Positions 24,030 to 36,500 of a stretch of DNA of 60,000 bases are shown here, one piece after another. The notes under the pieces are model-generated. The model had not been told where the DNA came from, searched no databases, and was given only the letters and a program-made list of their open reading frames with translations. Made by a program: the position numbers and the translations under genes. Source of the stretch: Lineus longissimus (lineage: Eukaryota; Nemertea; Pilidiophora; Heteronemertea; Lineidae); assembly GCF_910592395.1 (NCBI RefSeq), contig NC_088314.1, positions 3,598,001-3,658,000 of the forward strand, read 5' to 3'. Position 1 is the stretch's first letter, and every line of letters begins with the position of its first letter.

Positions 24030-24321
24030 CTGTATTTCAACAACCTGATGAGAACTCTGGTAATCGCAATGTTCCTGTATGCCTCAGAATCGTGGACGAT
24101 GAATGCTGAGATCGAAAAACGCATCGCTTCAGAGCTCAACTACACCGCAGACTTCGGAACATTCCTTACACGTCTGCTACTACCAACATCCAGTACAGAG
24201 AGCTGGTCGTTCAGCACATTGGACGCCACGACAACCTGCTGACTGGCTAAAAAAGAAGACGCCGAGGTGGTTTAGCCACGTGGCAAGAGCGAAGGGAACC
24301 CTTGCGAACATAAGCCTGTAG
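24030..24321 (+). mobile_element. Non-LTR retrotransposon relic (C-terminal part of reverse transcriptase ORF)
   Basis: Three successive reading frames together reproduce the conserved end of a LINE-type polyprotein. Frame A (from about 24048) gives FLYASESWTMNAEIEKRI, matching the family pattern LYG-ESWTL-AE-E-RI. Frame B (about 24109-24243) gives RRLRNIPYTSATTN and then VVQHIGRHDNLL, matching the RRLL-I-Y-DH-TNE-V and I-G-ELL region. Frame C (to 24321) gives PRWFSHVARAKGTLA, matching the WFGHV-R-LAK segment. At least two frameshifts and an in-frame stop show it is dead. The catalytic YxDD region lies upstream of what survives. The clade (RTE, CR1 or Jockey-like) cannot be decided. Confidence 0.85.
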
Positions 24322-24923
24322 TGTAGAGTAGAAGGGATATTCGGCCCCCCGCCAGCGGTAATGTCGTATCTGAAAATTACCCGTTTGTGTAGTTGGCGTC
24401 TTTGATGATACTTCCGCTTCCTACCAGCCGCAATTTTGAGCTTTTTGATGAGATTGATTTTTTTTGGCAATCTTGTGTAAATCGGGGATTGCCGCAGCTC
24501 ATAACTGAATACAAATAAGACCACCTTCAGCAGCAATGCAAGAAACACGTGTCTGAGTTGGATTAAATGGACTTTCGCCTTTGGTAATATTTGACAACTT
24601 ATTCGTCGATATATGTACCTTCAGATCTACGGTAGTGCACCATTTAATAATTTAGCAGCCAGTTTTGCCAAGAGGAACAGTCTTTGATGTTACGAATTTC
24701 AATCAACTGTTCAGACTCGAGCACAACATCGACATAACCGTAATAGGATTGCAATGTCGGTGTGGTAAGAAAGATATGTCCGTCGGATATAGTGCTCCAG
24801 GACAAAGGATCTTATTTTTACTTTTTTAGGGGACATGTAAAACTGTTCCACTGGTGACCTCCTTCTCCTTGTTCTTGTTCTTCAAATACATGCATATTGA
24901 ACGCCATCGGCCTTGACGTAAAG

Positions 24924-24989
24924 GATAGTGTGGTCGAACCGAGAGACGAGGTAAACGATATTGTAGTCGAACAGAGGGACGAGGTATCG
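24924..24989 (+). repeat. 33-bp tandem duplication, two copies
   Basis: 24924-24956 and 24957-24989 are direct copies with a handful of differences. In the frame that is open here they encode 11-residue units DSVVEPRDEVN and DIVVEQRDEVS, and two of the base changes are synonymous. The enclosing frame (24897-25103) starts at TTG and is not otherwise convincing as a gene. Confidence 0.7.
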
Positions 24990-26377
24990 TTACCCTTTGG
25001 ATGTCATCCGAAACAGGAAGCCCCGCATAACTACCCAGCTACTGAATGCAATATTGTATTGAAATCTCAATCATTGGCATTGATTTTCCATTTGTTGTGT
25101 TAGCTTGCTAATGAATTAAATTCATATCCATCTACTGTTAATAAACAGCTTGACCGGTGGCGTAATTAGTGTCAACGGTTTGTGGCCTGATGAAAAGGGG
25201 CCCCGTGCATTTCTGGTTTGCATTGCTGTGTGTAGTGATACCGTTAGAATGTGTTGCAACTGATGGAATGAGCATGGCAAAAATTCCTACTTCAACCACG
25301 AATATTACTCTCAAAACACGAATTCGTCATTTCTTATAGATTGATACGAATGTGACATTGATTACTTGATTGATTGCAATTGAGAAGAACAGCTGTAAAA
25401 TGTAGACGTGCAATGAAATGGTGTCGTTATTTTTATTCCAGTAAATTGTGCTGTCGATTCCGTATAGGCTTTCACGTCCAACCATGGACCTGAAAGAAGT
25501 CATTTCTATTGAAGAAGCACGGGAACATAGAGAGGGAAAAAGAAACATAATGTTGCCTTATAAATGCCTTCTATCAAGAAGACTTTACAAAAGCCCGGTG
25601 CTGGTATTTCCGTATGTTAGTCGTGCACTAATAGATAATTTTCTCGGAAAATTGTTTTTTTGCGATATATCAGTTCTCCCTAACAGAATTATTTCCATCA
25701 ACTACCCCACCCTTTGTAACAACAACACACGGAAAAAGACAGCAAAGGTTACATTGTACAAAAAGGAAGTCCATTACTGAATGAAAACCACCGAAAGGCG
25801 AGATGCTAAAAGTTTTAGAGATATCAAAATAGAAGATTATTATCTTCATTTCTTTCGAGTTAACTATAGGCAAATCAGAAGCAAAGTGCGAAGCAACATC
25901 ACGGCAAGACGCTTGAAGAAGTTTTTTTCTGATGGAAACCCATTATAGATTACACGGTTTATAATTTTACAGATACGGGCGATATACCTACACTGCTTCG
26001 GGAGAATCGGTCTCAGTTTCCCTTCACAGTCTAGGCAATTGAATTTCTCCGCCGTTGACAACACAATTAACTTAGACATGCCATGAAGTCGTCAATAAAT
26101 ATTCGGGTTCCGGATCGCCAATTCCGGGTGTCAGTCTGCACCTAGGGAGATACGTGTCAGGGGTGCAGGCGTCGTGATGAGCAGGATCATTGGATGCCTA
26201 CTTGATGGTGGATATTTTGATTGATTCTCCCAAATTAACCTCTGATTGGAATATTGACAGCGATGAGAGAGGCCTCGGACTTTTTGCACTAAGGGATTTT
26301 CTATTGCAGGCAAGGTTTAGTTTAAGAGAACAAAATACTGAGCTTTTGATATCGATTCTGCTCGGAGACGCATAATC

Positions 26378-26411
26378 ACACGTAACGCCTCTCCAAAAAG
26401 GCGTTACATGT
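26378..26411. repeat. Hairpin with 9-bp perfect stem
   Basis: GTAACGCCT (26382-26390) pairs perfectly with AGGCGTTAC (26399-26407) across an 8-nt loop, and the stem continues for three more pairs after one mismatch. No associated gene. Confidence 0.5.
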
Positions 26412-27560
26412 ATGAGATTTAGAAAAGAGCATATTATACATACCACAGCTTGAAGAACACGAAAGTGAATTACAATACGTGGAAATTAATGTAAAAAATA
26501 TCATGTGCTTTCTAAGTAATAAACTGTTGTACTCACTTAGTGAGACCCCTACGCGATCATGGATATTAGATTCTCATTGACTGAACTAATTTCAAAGAGA
26601 AGAGGCATCCTTGAAATAGATATTACCGCCAAATCAAAGACAATGTTCTCAGAGGAAGTAAGATCCACGCCGTAAAGCAGTAAAGGGTATACATGTGAAC
26701 AACAGAAAATGAAATATCCTTTAGAGCGCAGGACCAACCTCTGTTCAATGTTTTACTCACTTCATCCCCTTACGCTGATCACCCTCCAGACCTAAAAGCA
26801 GAGAATATTCATATTGGAGTTATGAATATGCATACTTGTGCCTCCTGTTGTGTTACCGTAAAAATATTTTTGAAGTGTCGCAACATTTTAGAGATTTTCA
26901 CTTGAATTTGATATCACCATGGTTACCCTGAAGATAATGCTGCCAGGCTCTGATATTCTCTAAACATGTTTTACCATTTTTCCCCAGCTTTACCGTGGCA
27001 ATATCCTTTTATTTAGTAATATTCGTTGCCTTTGTGCATAAAGGCTTACGGCATAAGCTTATAATTCTTGACAAAAAAACTTTATTCACTGCAGACAACT
27101 TCCAACTCTAACTGCATTCAGAGGAAATGCCAAAAAAGGCATTATATATATAACGAGGTAAACGGCCTGATGATAAAGGCCTATATATCTTTCAAACAAA
27201 TTGTTGGGGGTAATTCCATAAATTACCAGCAACGTTTTAAAATTTACCTCAGAATTTTCTTCTCTATGATAGAAAAGACTTCAACGGTAGTCTACATGTA
27301 ACTCCATTTGACTTTTGGTGTCAGAAATATTTCTTAATTCTGCTCGCTTCAGAATACCACAAAACAAATCGAATCATCATGAGCCATTGTTTCATATGTA
27401 CTGACTCAATACTTCTTTAAAAGAGTCCGAATGGTGTGTACTGCATGTGACACCTAGAATCGTGGACTCAGCAAAAGTTACATCCAATATGTGTATAGCA
27501 GAGACCATAAGATCAAAATGCATGCCGAGCGGATCCTCTCTGGACCTATCTTTACGGGAA

Positions 27561-27574
27561 CCCCCCCCCCCCCC
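27561..27574. repeat. Poly-C homopolymer (14 C)
   Basis: Fourteen consecutive C residues; length uncertain in any assembly. Confidence 0.95.
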
Positions 27575-28076
27575 ATGAATGTTAAGGTTGAGACACAGTA
27601 GATAATAAGTCACATGGGTGAACCGATTTGAATGAAATATGCGCCACATTACTCGCTGTAATCGACTGAGCACAATCTGACAGGGGAGAAATGGGGGAGA
27701 AATCTACCGAACGCATAAAACATTAAGAAGTATCACACTGAGAAAGTAGAGACAGGTCCATTATCATAGCATTAAAAGCACATTCAAATCATACCTTTGG
27801 ACAGAAGTCGCACTCACATTGCCATTATCGAGTTAGGGCAATAGGGTAATTCTCAAAAGCTGATTATATGTATTCTCATCGATATTCATGGATCGCATAG
27901 TTTTGATGATTTACGAAGGTAAATGATATAAATCACCATTACCAGAGAATTTTGATAAATCAGCGCATTGTCGTGACCTTAAACTGATTTGGTGGGAACA
28001 AACCCATTTCTTTATGAAAGACACGGCAACACTTGCGATGAGACTGTTGCAACACGCAGGATATGACCGAGATTGT

Positions 28077-28077
<1 letters not shown>

Positions 28078-28113
<36 letters not shown>
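28078..28113. repeat. (CGA)12 microsatellite
   Basis: Twelve uninterrupted CGA triplets. They create poly-arginine and poly-valine open frames on opposite strands that I regard as artefacts, since neither flank looks coding. Confidence 0.95.
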
Positions 28114-28459
28114 AGATACGTGAAAGAAGATAAGGAGAAGATAATTTGGCCGTTTCCATTCTATGCGTTAGACCTCCAAATTCGTTTGATATCAAAACAA
28201 TTTGAAATTCAAAGTTCACCCTTTTTAGTCGCTGGTCTAGTATATCTAATCCCTTTATCTCAAAACCAATCATCCACAAACTCTCTCTCTTTAAAACCAG
28301 CGACACTCTAATTCAATGAGATTAAACCCATTAGGCTTCGTGTCAGAGTGGTAAGACGTAAAATCCCATTTTTCGTTCGCTTGGCAACAGAGTCTTAGCA
28401 TATTACTAATTTTGATAACATTAGGCCTATAGTCGGTTGTATACCAGCAGAAAATTTGA
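28114..28459. other. No gene recognised; upstream of receptor relic
   Basis: This is where TM1-TM5 of the relic at 28460 would be expected, but I cannot recognise them. Either they were deleted or they have decayed beyond reading by eye. Confidence 0.45.
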
Positions 28460-28650
28460 AGTAAATCAATTGCATTTTGCTTGGCCAACGCAATTTCAAG
28501 TATACCATACTTCCTTTACGTTTTTTTACCCACTCGCCTTAAAATCAGATGAAACGACTGAAGTCATGAAACTCCAGAATTCTGTGGCTTAATGTTGCTG
28601 TTATGTTCGACGGTCTTTACTCCGTTATAAATTTCAACATCTACATTTAA
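28460..28650 (+). pseudogene. GPCR pseudogene fragment (TM6-TM7), third member of the receptor family
   Basis: Three in-order matches to the intact receptors are visible. At 28481-28510 the frame reads LANAISSIPY, against LTYAISSIPY in TM6. At about 28553-28590, after a frameshift, it reads TTEVMKLQNSVA against LTDLMILQVSVA at the start of TM7. At about 28604-28647, after a 2-nt deletion relative to receptor 1, it reads MFDGLYSVINFNIYI against DGLNFTMNFYVYI, and the next leucine codon TTA has become TAA. Nucleotide agreement is also clear, for example TCAAGTATACCATAC against TCAAGCATACCTTAC. The fragment therefore has at least two frameshifts and a nonsense change. Helix 8 and TM1-TM5 are not recognisable. 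It lies 6.3 kb downstream of receptor 2, on the same strand. Confidence 0.88.
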
Positions 28651-31600
28651 GTTAGATGAAATGATGTCATCATGCTACCGGCTGCGATAGACGCTATAAT
28701 CATATGCGTGAACTCTTCACACAACACTCGGACATTATCCTCGACCCAATGACTTCTAGATCTCCAGGCTCTAAGCAATATCATAAACGAATCAGTCGCT
28801 GATTACTATTCTAATATGGGCCCCACTGGCCCAACTGGCCACCAAGCAATACCTGTCATCACAAATTACCTTACAAGATATAGAAAATATATCTGTATCA
28901 CCTTAGCCAGTCAATAAATTACCACATCGCGTGATGGCGACGTGTTGCAACAAACATCCCACCGAGAGGGGCTAGTCATTATTGCCAATTGTCCTGTTTT
29001 TCATTGCAAAGCCACATAGGGGGAAGGGTAATGATATTTTTCTTCGCTTCTTACTTATTGAGATGTACGTGCGCTGGTTACAGATATACACCCAAGATTC
29101 AAATTTGCTTTTTGTAAAAGAAATGATCCAGAAAAAATGTAACCATGGTGACAAGAACATAGTTTGTCTGTTTTGTCCTCCTAAAATGACATCCGGTTAC
29201 TGTATGTTTTTAACTCCCCTCACCAATGCTTTTTTGAATGCAGACACACAGTTGTAATGATGGATGGATATTTTTTCAAAGATGAAAAAGGTCAGTAGAT
29301 CCCTTTCTTGCTCTAGTGAGGTATCATACCCAGTGGGTGTATTTTAGACACCTCAGCACAAATGGAATTTAAGAGAATCATTCTATCGAATTCCGGGGGC
29401 TATTTGCTTCCCATTAACAACCAGTGTAGGTGTAGACGTGTCTGGATCCCCGTAAGATAACCGTAATAGGCAATGACGGGATCAGTATAACATTTTCGAG
29501 TCTGAAATGACAACTGGGAAAATGAATATCTTCACGTCTTGCTCTTACAAAAGTGAGGTCATCCCAGTCAAACGTCTTACGGAAATGACTGGTAATTTTG
29601 AGTAAAGAATTCCCTCCTCCAATCACGCCTTCTCTATAACTACTTCTGAATGTGAAAATTCCAATGATATCGGAAAAGTCAGACTAGCTCTCCTCCAGCC
29701 GGTCAAGTAGTTGCTGGGCAAACGATAGGATGTGGCAGCGTTCCAATCTTGGCGGAAACTTGAATAAATCTGCCTACCAATTTAGAAGGAAATTATCATA
29801 TCAATGACTGTTCTAAACTAGTAAACGTGCTTTATAGTCCCTGTTTCCAAGTGTTGCTCTACGATAGAACGACGAATTTGCCACAGTGGAGATACTAAGA
29901 ACCCAAATTAAGATTCCTCCTACAACCAAGGAGAAGCAGAACAGTGAGTGGTATTCCAGCATAGATTTTGTAATACTGACAACAAAATCATAGTTCTAAT
30001 ATCCCTGGCGTCGGTAAACGCATCTAATTGTCGTCTTCTTGTAATAATTTTGATAAATCTGGTTACGAGCTTTTTCTTCTTTTTGGATATTGATTCGTCT
30101 TCGTCTTTTTAAGAATACTTTAGGTTTATTAGTAAGCAGGCTATGCCGTTGGTGCTTTTACTAACAGCTGTTTTAGTCTCCGACTGAATCACCATGCAGG
30201 ACAAATTTAATCTGACAACCTCCACCGCCGTTTGAATAAGAGTCGAGCTCGTTGGTACGCATGTACCGCAGTGGTAAATTGATTTGGACCAGGTTTAGCC
30301 GGAACTCCACAATTTGCCATGTAAGGTCCTTCAGGTTTATGTAAATGATACCGCAGTTGACCGGAAAGGAAATCCAGAGTGGTCTCGTAATCATATTTGT
30401 GTCTTCGCGAGGCAGAGGGGAGGCCATCCTATAACAGAATCAAGGTTGTATTCTATGATGATATATGTCAGCATTGCTAAGTTATCACCCGTATCTTTTA
30501 TATTGTTTTGTAATACCACTACGCAAGAAGGTTAAAAACGCCAGAAAGTGCATAGTGCATGTTCCTCGGACACTCTTTATAGCATAGTTCTCCAGTTTTC
30601 CGTTACGAATGTACGAGATGTATTGGCTGGACTCGTCACTGCAGCCGTTAAAACACAACATGCCACCAGTCCTGTGGTCCTTAGGATACATACCTGAAAA
30701 CAATACTGTTGTTTTACACCAATGAATATTCTGGGTTGGTTTTTTATGCACTAACACAATCCAGCAATGCAGAAACTGTAGAAAATAATGGGTTAACACA
30801 CACGCTATGCTTCATGTTGGTTTCTTTGATATATGACCATCCTATACCAAAGACGTATACAAAAGAGCCCTGGATTTGTAACTGTCGGTAGTATGTTACC
30901 TGATAATGTATACAACTTCCACTGTTACACTGGGACATGTGGAATCATGAGAAAGACTTGGTTCATTAACATGTATTTCCATACAAAAAACTTTTTATAT
31001 CGAAGCTTCTTGGAATGCTGAATAACCATTCGGCCAAGGGAATGAAGACGGTGTCAGAGAGATGTAGTAGTGCTCTGAAGGCAACATCGATTACCGAAAA
31101 AGAGAGCGGATCCCTCTGGCCTCGTTTTCGGTACAGAAAGTGCGCAGATCGTTCAAGTTTCAACAATTTAACAGGTATTGTTTTATTCATGAGGTGTGAT
31201 AAAATATTCTCCGATTTTGGCCGCTGTACTTTTTCGGCACCATCGCAGAAATTGATGAGAAGAGCCGGCGGAATTTTAATATGAAGATAAATCACGAAAT
31301 CATTTAAGAGAAGACTGAAGAGATCATGAGAACTGTTTAAATTTTTAATGCCGGTCCATTAAATTGTCATTTAGGTGCAGTAATATATTGCAGTTAGAAC
31401 GAGCTTATTAAATACACCGTGTTTTATTCTATAACTTCATGAATTCAGATAACAGCTTCAGTACTTTTTTATATGCTAGTCTGGAGTCCAAGGCGACGTG
31501 AACCTGTGTGAACGGAATATACACTGCCCAGTAGGCACGCGTTATCAACAAATACGTGGTCGGTAATGTACGCATGGGCAGTGCAGAGCATGCCACTCCG

Positions 31601-31935
31601 CAACACAGCTACATTGGATGTACATTTTATATTTACTCGTCTATTTGTACATTGTTTGCATTTATATGCGAACTCATGATTTTATTGCCATTTATTGTGT
31701 CAGCCTGGCAAATAGTGGCCATAAATATGGGAAGTTTACCGAATCACCTGTTTATAAACATTAGTACAACATGTCACATAGCTAGACATGGTCATAAATT
31801 AACACGTCGAAGTACGGGATGTATCAGATCGACCAGCCCATAAAATCCCTCGGCAGAAGAAAACGTAGCTCATTTAGTCAGCCTTGGTGGACTATAGGAT
31901 TGTATCGTCATGGCATTACGTATTTGTATCAATAA

Positions 31936-31936
<1 letters not shown>
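28651..31936. other. No secure gene; weak exon candidates near 30.2-30.7 kb
   Basis: No recognisable domain across this stretch. The minus-strand pair of open frames at 30173-30693 is listed separately. Confidence 0.45.
30173..30428 (-). CDS. Possible 3' coding exon, unrecognised
   Basis: A minus-strand frame of about 84 codons ending in TAA at 30173. It is preceded by TTCTGTTATAG, a reasonable splice acceptor at 30429-30430. A second minus-strand frame at 30485-30693 likewise begins right after a good acceptor (ATTGTTTTCAG) and encodes three cysteines in a polar segment. The gap between the two would make an intron of only about 60 nt, which is short. No family is recognised, and chance is a serious alternative. 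Confidence 0.15.
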
Positions 31937-31977
<41 letters not shown>

Positions 31978-32018
31978 AAAGATGAATGATGATGATGACG
32001 ATGATGATGGTGATGAAG
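31937..32018. repeat. (GAC)13-14 microsatellite with adjoining GAT-rich tract
   Basis: 31937-31977 is an uninterrupted GAC/ACG array and 31981-32018 a degenerate GAT-rich extension. Together they encode an aspartate-rich stretch inside an ATG-started 67-codon frame (31910-32113), and a serine-rich one on the minus strand. I attribute both frames to the repeat. Confidence 0.95.
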
Positions 32019-33554
32019 AAACAGATACATGCTGCATGACTGATTTATTCTTCCACGAGGAGCTACTAGCCGCCATAAATGCCGAGCGACTACTCTCTGT
32101 GTACCAAGAATAATATCTCTAAGCACTAGTTATCAAATTGACCTGCGTTTATCATGATTATGTTTGGCTAACTGAAAACAATAGCAGTAATTACTACAAG
32201 CACCCATTACACTAGAGGGAAGCTATTCAAACAAAAACATAGTGAATTTCTAGCGGTATTGTATGCGTAGCCTCCGACCATCTCTTCGTGCGTTACATGG
32301 AAGCTGAGCAATGTCAATACATTGAGGGTCAAGATGGCTACCAACGACCAAGCCATGTCTTGCTCTTTCTACCCCGGTGTAGTTTAGAGTCGGCCTCGGG
32401 GCAACTGCCGGGTGCCTCATGCGCAGCGGCGCCGCCTGTTTGGCAATCAACAATAATTAGTCACGAGGAAGGAACCAGTGTCCGAGGGATAATTTTGCCG
32501 CGGGGTTTGGGGTGATTACTCTGCGATACGAGTTCGAGTATATACATTGCTAAGATTGTTATTGTCATAAACTAATCGCTCTCTCATGTATTTCCCGAGT
32601 AGCGTGTTCCGTCACGAAGTCATAATGCTCTAAACCAAAGCATCCTTCTTCCTTCCTGGCTAAACGCAGGTCAGATGGAGCATGACACAATTAATCTGAA
32701 AGACACTCCATCAGTCATTATCGTCACCCAAAACTATCGATCTTAACAAACGCGAATTTTCTATCGAATGCCGAAAAACAAAATAGCTGTTCATTGAAGT
32801 GTGACCATCAAATTTTTGTTCATACCTTTAAAAACAAATTTTGTACAATATCCTCGATCGTTTTATTGAAAGGTTCGTGATCACGATCGAAATGGACATT
32901 CACGTAGCTTGAGATGTTTTCTGGTGCAAGATTCATCACGAGGAAAGGTTACATCACGCTGCATATGTTTTTTCTATGACAGTATCGAATAATCAGTTTC
33001 GGTCCTTTCGGTCAATCACACTGCATGAATATAGCACACTACCATCTGCTGATTAAAGTGGACTTTTTCCATCACGCAGAGTACAGGCTCAAGCACGTAC
33101 TCATGTAACAATCAACTACAGGGCAGGGAATGTTTCCCGCGGCTCTAAATTAAATTCAGTGTGGGTTTTCAATTAATTAATTATTTTTTTGTTTTATTTT
33201 TTTCTCTCAAAAGCATTATGTCATTAGTAATTTAGGCTAAAAGGTGACATTTTGAGGGCAATACGCACCATGGAATAAACGGCAGTGTCGAACATCCATG
33301 CAGTCACTTGCATGTTCATTTTGTTAATCATGTGTCACGGTGTGGGGTTGTCGATACGATGTCAAGGGGAGATAGCACAGCATGCAGCACGCAATTTATC
33401 ATTTAGTGGATGTAAGTTGTCAAGGTGGCTGTGTTAACGAGGAAAAAAACGTACACGCGACATACGATGATGTTTACATTATTGGAGACTTTCGTTGCAT
33501 CAGCATCTCAGTATATTGCCGTATAATATCCTCTACGTCGGTGATTATATCCTA
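32019..33554. other. No gene recognised
   Basis: No coding pattern seen. A short AT-rich tract with poly-T lies near 33175-33215. Confidence 0.5.
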
Positions 33555-33598
33555 GAGTAACCAACCTAGGTTGGTTACACCTTTGGGATGGTTACTCA
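33555..33598. repeat. 22-bp perfect palindrome with a third half-site
   Basis: 33557-33578 is a perfect palindrome with half GTAACCAACCT. A further inverted half, GGTTACTC, follows at about 33590-33597 and matches GAGTAACC at the left end. A related GAGTAACCAACC occurs again near 38087. This could be a binding site, a short transposon end or chance. Confidence 0.6.
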
Positions 33599-36500
33599 AG
33601 ATTATATGAAGTCCGATGAGCACGGGGAAAAACGCTATTTTTCGTTATATTGTGTCAGAGCGCTTGCACCTTCATTTTGTAACATGGTAGCAGAGCGTAG
33701 TTTCGATCTACGCACGCTGCGGTACTACATGTAACGCATCGCATGTACATCCAATTCTGGCTAGTGCACGGGGCAAGTGCATGTAGTTACAAGTGCCGCT
33801 CTTGAGCGAACTACATATGGGGATATACTACAGCAGGATCAATGTCAAAGGCAGGCTGTTGGAAAGTTTTCCACTTGTAACATTGATTATTCTAAATGTT
33901 GGTGGGATGCTGCGATGTTTAATAACGTTTTGTAGGCATAAATTATCGTTCATCGGATGCGTGAAATGTTTCAGCTAGAGTATGTTACAAAAATAAAGTT
34001 TTTGATAGATGTGCTGGAAAAGGCTTATAGAAAATGACTGACATTCTTTCCAAAACGCTGCAAAGTTATGTCAGACCCTAAATGTTGTTGACCTCCGTAT
34101 TTCTGTGGGCTTCAATATTCCGATCCAGTCAGCTCGGTTCAGTGCATTCATGTAATATAAATAGGAAAAAAAAGTATAAACTCCAAATAAGTTCTAAATT
34201 ATCTCTATCATTTTACGTATTTTCGTGTTTCTTTTTGTCCATTCGCCTCCACCCCCCTTGATATATAAAAACATAATCCGAATTCACAAATGACAATCTT
34301 GCATTGCCTGCTTATTCGGATTGATTCGAAAGTAATCCCCTTGTATAAACTTGTCGAGGACTAGAAGATGGCAATAAAGATAACAAAAAACCATCAAAAA
34401 CAATATCGAAGAAAATATTTAAAAAATCCCTACTTGTATCGATATAATATAAGTAAAGGCGGTAGCCGTTTTTTATTCACAGACTGGCTTATTGTGAACA
34501 ACTCACGAACTGCTATCGACAAACAACCAGCAGCCTTTATTGCCAGTCTGATAAAAAAGCCGGTCACTAAAAATGCTAAGTGATATGTCTCAGCGCAAAA
34601 GACCTCATGAAATCCCTACAAGAAATACCCAAACGAAATAATGATGGATGGAAGAAAAAACTGCCTAATGCTGTATTACTGATGAGGACATAGCATATCT
34701 TTGGTGACATATCGGCTCTGCGGCAAATTATTTGGACTTAGTTTGGTTGTGCTAGTAATGCTTGTGGAATCAATTCGTCATCTTGTAAAATGTGTTGACA
34801 TTCAGATAGACTTGGTTTATACCAATTATGGCTGTTTCTTTTTCACAGGCTAAACGTCATTGTGTTACTTTAAGGGCGGCATCGACAAATGTTTAAAGAA
34901 AGTTAGTTTTTCGACCAATATCAACAATCTGCGCTCATTAGTGCCTAGTCATTCGTTCAATGTCCGGGCGATACGCGAAGTCCAAGGTCTTTTAGTGGGC
35001 TAACGCCGATTGTTTTTGTATCTTGGTTTCATCAGTTTTTGCTTACAAATGAATAAAATTAGCATCACTGAGATGCAGGGCGAGAATATCATTTGTGCTT
35101 GATATAGTTTTATCCTAAACTGCTCTAATAAAGACAAAGTCATTGCCAAAGTGCCATGATAAGATGACTTACAAAGTCATGTCACAACGTCTGAAATGGC
35201 AAAGCTGAGATTCTCAATGTACACGATGACATCAAAGTATTGTTTCAGAGACGAGTGCCAGTGAAACTTGTGCTTGACTAACCAAGCCAAGCCGAGCATA
35301 CCATCAGATTTGATTTGTCAAATTCAGGGAGGCAGAATAACGTTCAATCTAACCAACCTTCAGTTTCAGTTTGCTGTTTCTTTCAAAGTTTGACAGATCT
35401 CAGATACATATGATGATTCTGCTTGCAGGGTACCCAACTTGTCAAGATCTGGACGCCTTGCCCGTCGCCTTATTGAATTTCTGGCTCCGTAATTAAGTTG
35501 CTCAAGTACTGCGCGAAACACCTGGTACATTTTGACAAGGTCTGACGAAAAGAGAGGAGAAATAAAATTCATCTGAAGCAAATGTCAAAAACTTCCAGTT
35601 TTTTTTTGGCTGCATGTCATGTATTATCCGAAAGACCTTTAAATGTTGCTCAAGCTGAAAGACCTTTATTTCTCTCAGTATAGCAGGGTATAAGGCCACA
35701 GAACCCTTTGATAACTGGAAGCGAGAGCAAATGTGATGTAACATGAATATCGAGTATGCTATCCTATTGTCTCCATCATAATCCATCAAAAGGCTTCGAT
35801 TCGATAATATCAAGTATAGACACCAGCTTAAAGGTAATACTTATTGTCTCAGAAACTTCTTCTTTCTTGAAGGATTTTTATAAGTCCTCATGAAAGAGTC
35901 TGATCGATGTCAAGTAATTCAAATTAGCAAAAGACCTTGTGAAAATTCGCGGAGAAATTAAAAACAGACGCATTACCCAGAGGTCTTCCGGCGGAAGTAG
36001 ACACTGAATAGCAGACGACTTAGATTGATTGAATGCATTGGCAGAGATCAATAATCTGTTTGGATCGAGTTCATCGCCTCCGATTGAGATTTTATTGGCG
36101 CTATTCAAAGACTAAGTGTCGGGAATTTGCGCTATATTGTGAGACGCTGTGTGTGATGGTGACAGCATTCTTTGGGTTGTTAAAGGAAGACTACAAGTAG
36201 AAGTCAGTTGGGCCAGGAGTTGCACGGAGAATTCGTCGATATCTCTCCGCATACACAATACGTGCTAAGGATTAGTTACCGCAAAGTCAAATCTGACACA
36301 GTCCCAGGGCAAGGCATGAAGTTTTGTCCTCTTTCTAAATGTTATCTAACTGTTCATATTATAAAACCAACTCAACTTTAGTCTATTAAAAAATGTTTCT
36401 TCTAAAGTTTTTTTTTACACCGCTTATTTATAAAAGCTTTAGAATGAAAAATATACGAAGCTAAGTTAGCCAATAAAGTTTTCCAATCATAGTGCTACAC

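Larger units (their letters stand above)
24322..28077. other. No gene recognised apart from small repeats
   Basis: Open frames at 24180-24548(-), 25448-25780(+), 26190-26375(+) and 27068-27301(+) have no recognisable domains. Separate entries cover the 33-bp duplication, a hairpin and a poly-C run. Confidence 0.5.

Noticed and set aside
27821-27880. Possible TM1 of the receptor relic (reading AIIEL then GN)
   Set aside because: It resembles AIIGLVGN of the receptors for a few residues only, with a stop between, and nothing before or after continues the match.
28063-28311. Open frame with poly-arginine
   Set aside because: Produced by the CGA microsatellite; flanks are not protein-like.
31910-32113. 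Aspartate-rich 67-codon open frame
   Set aside because: Produced by the GAC/GAT repeat; no conserved sequence outside the repeat.
35366-36108. Minus-strand gene from three open frames
   Set aside because: Frames are in different registers with stops between, and joined readings show no family signature.
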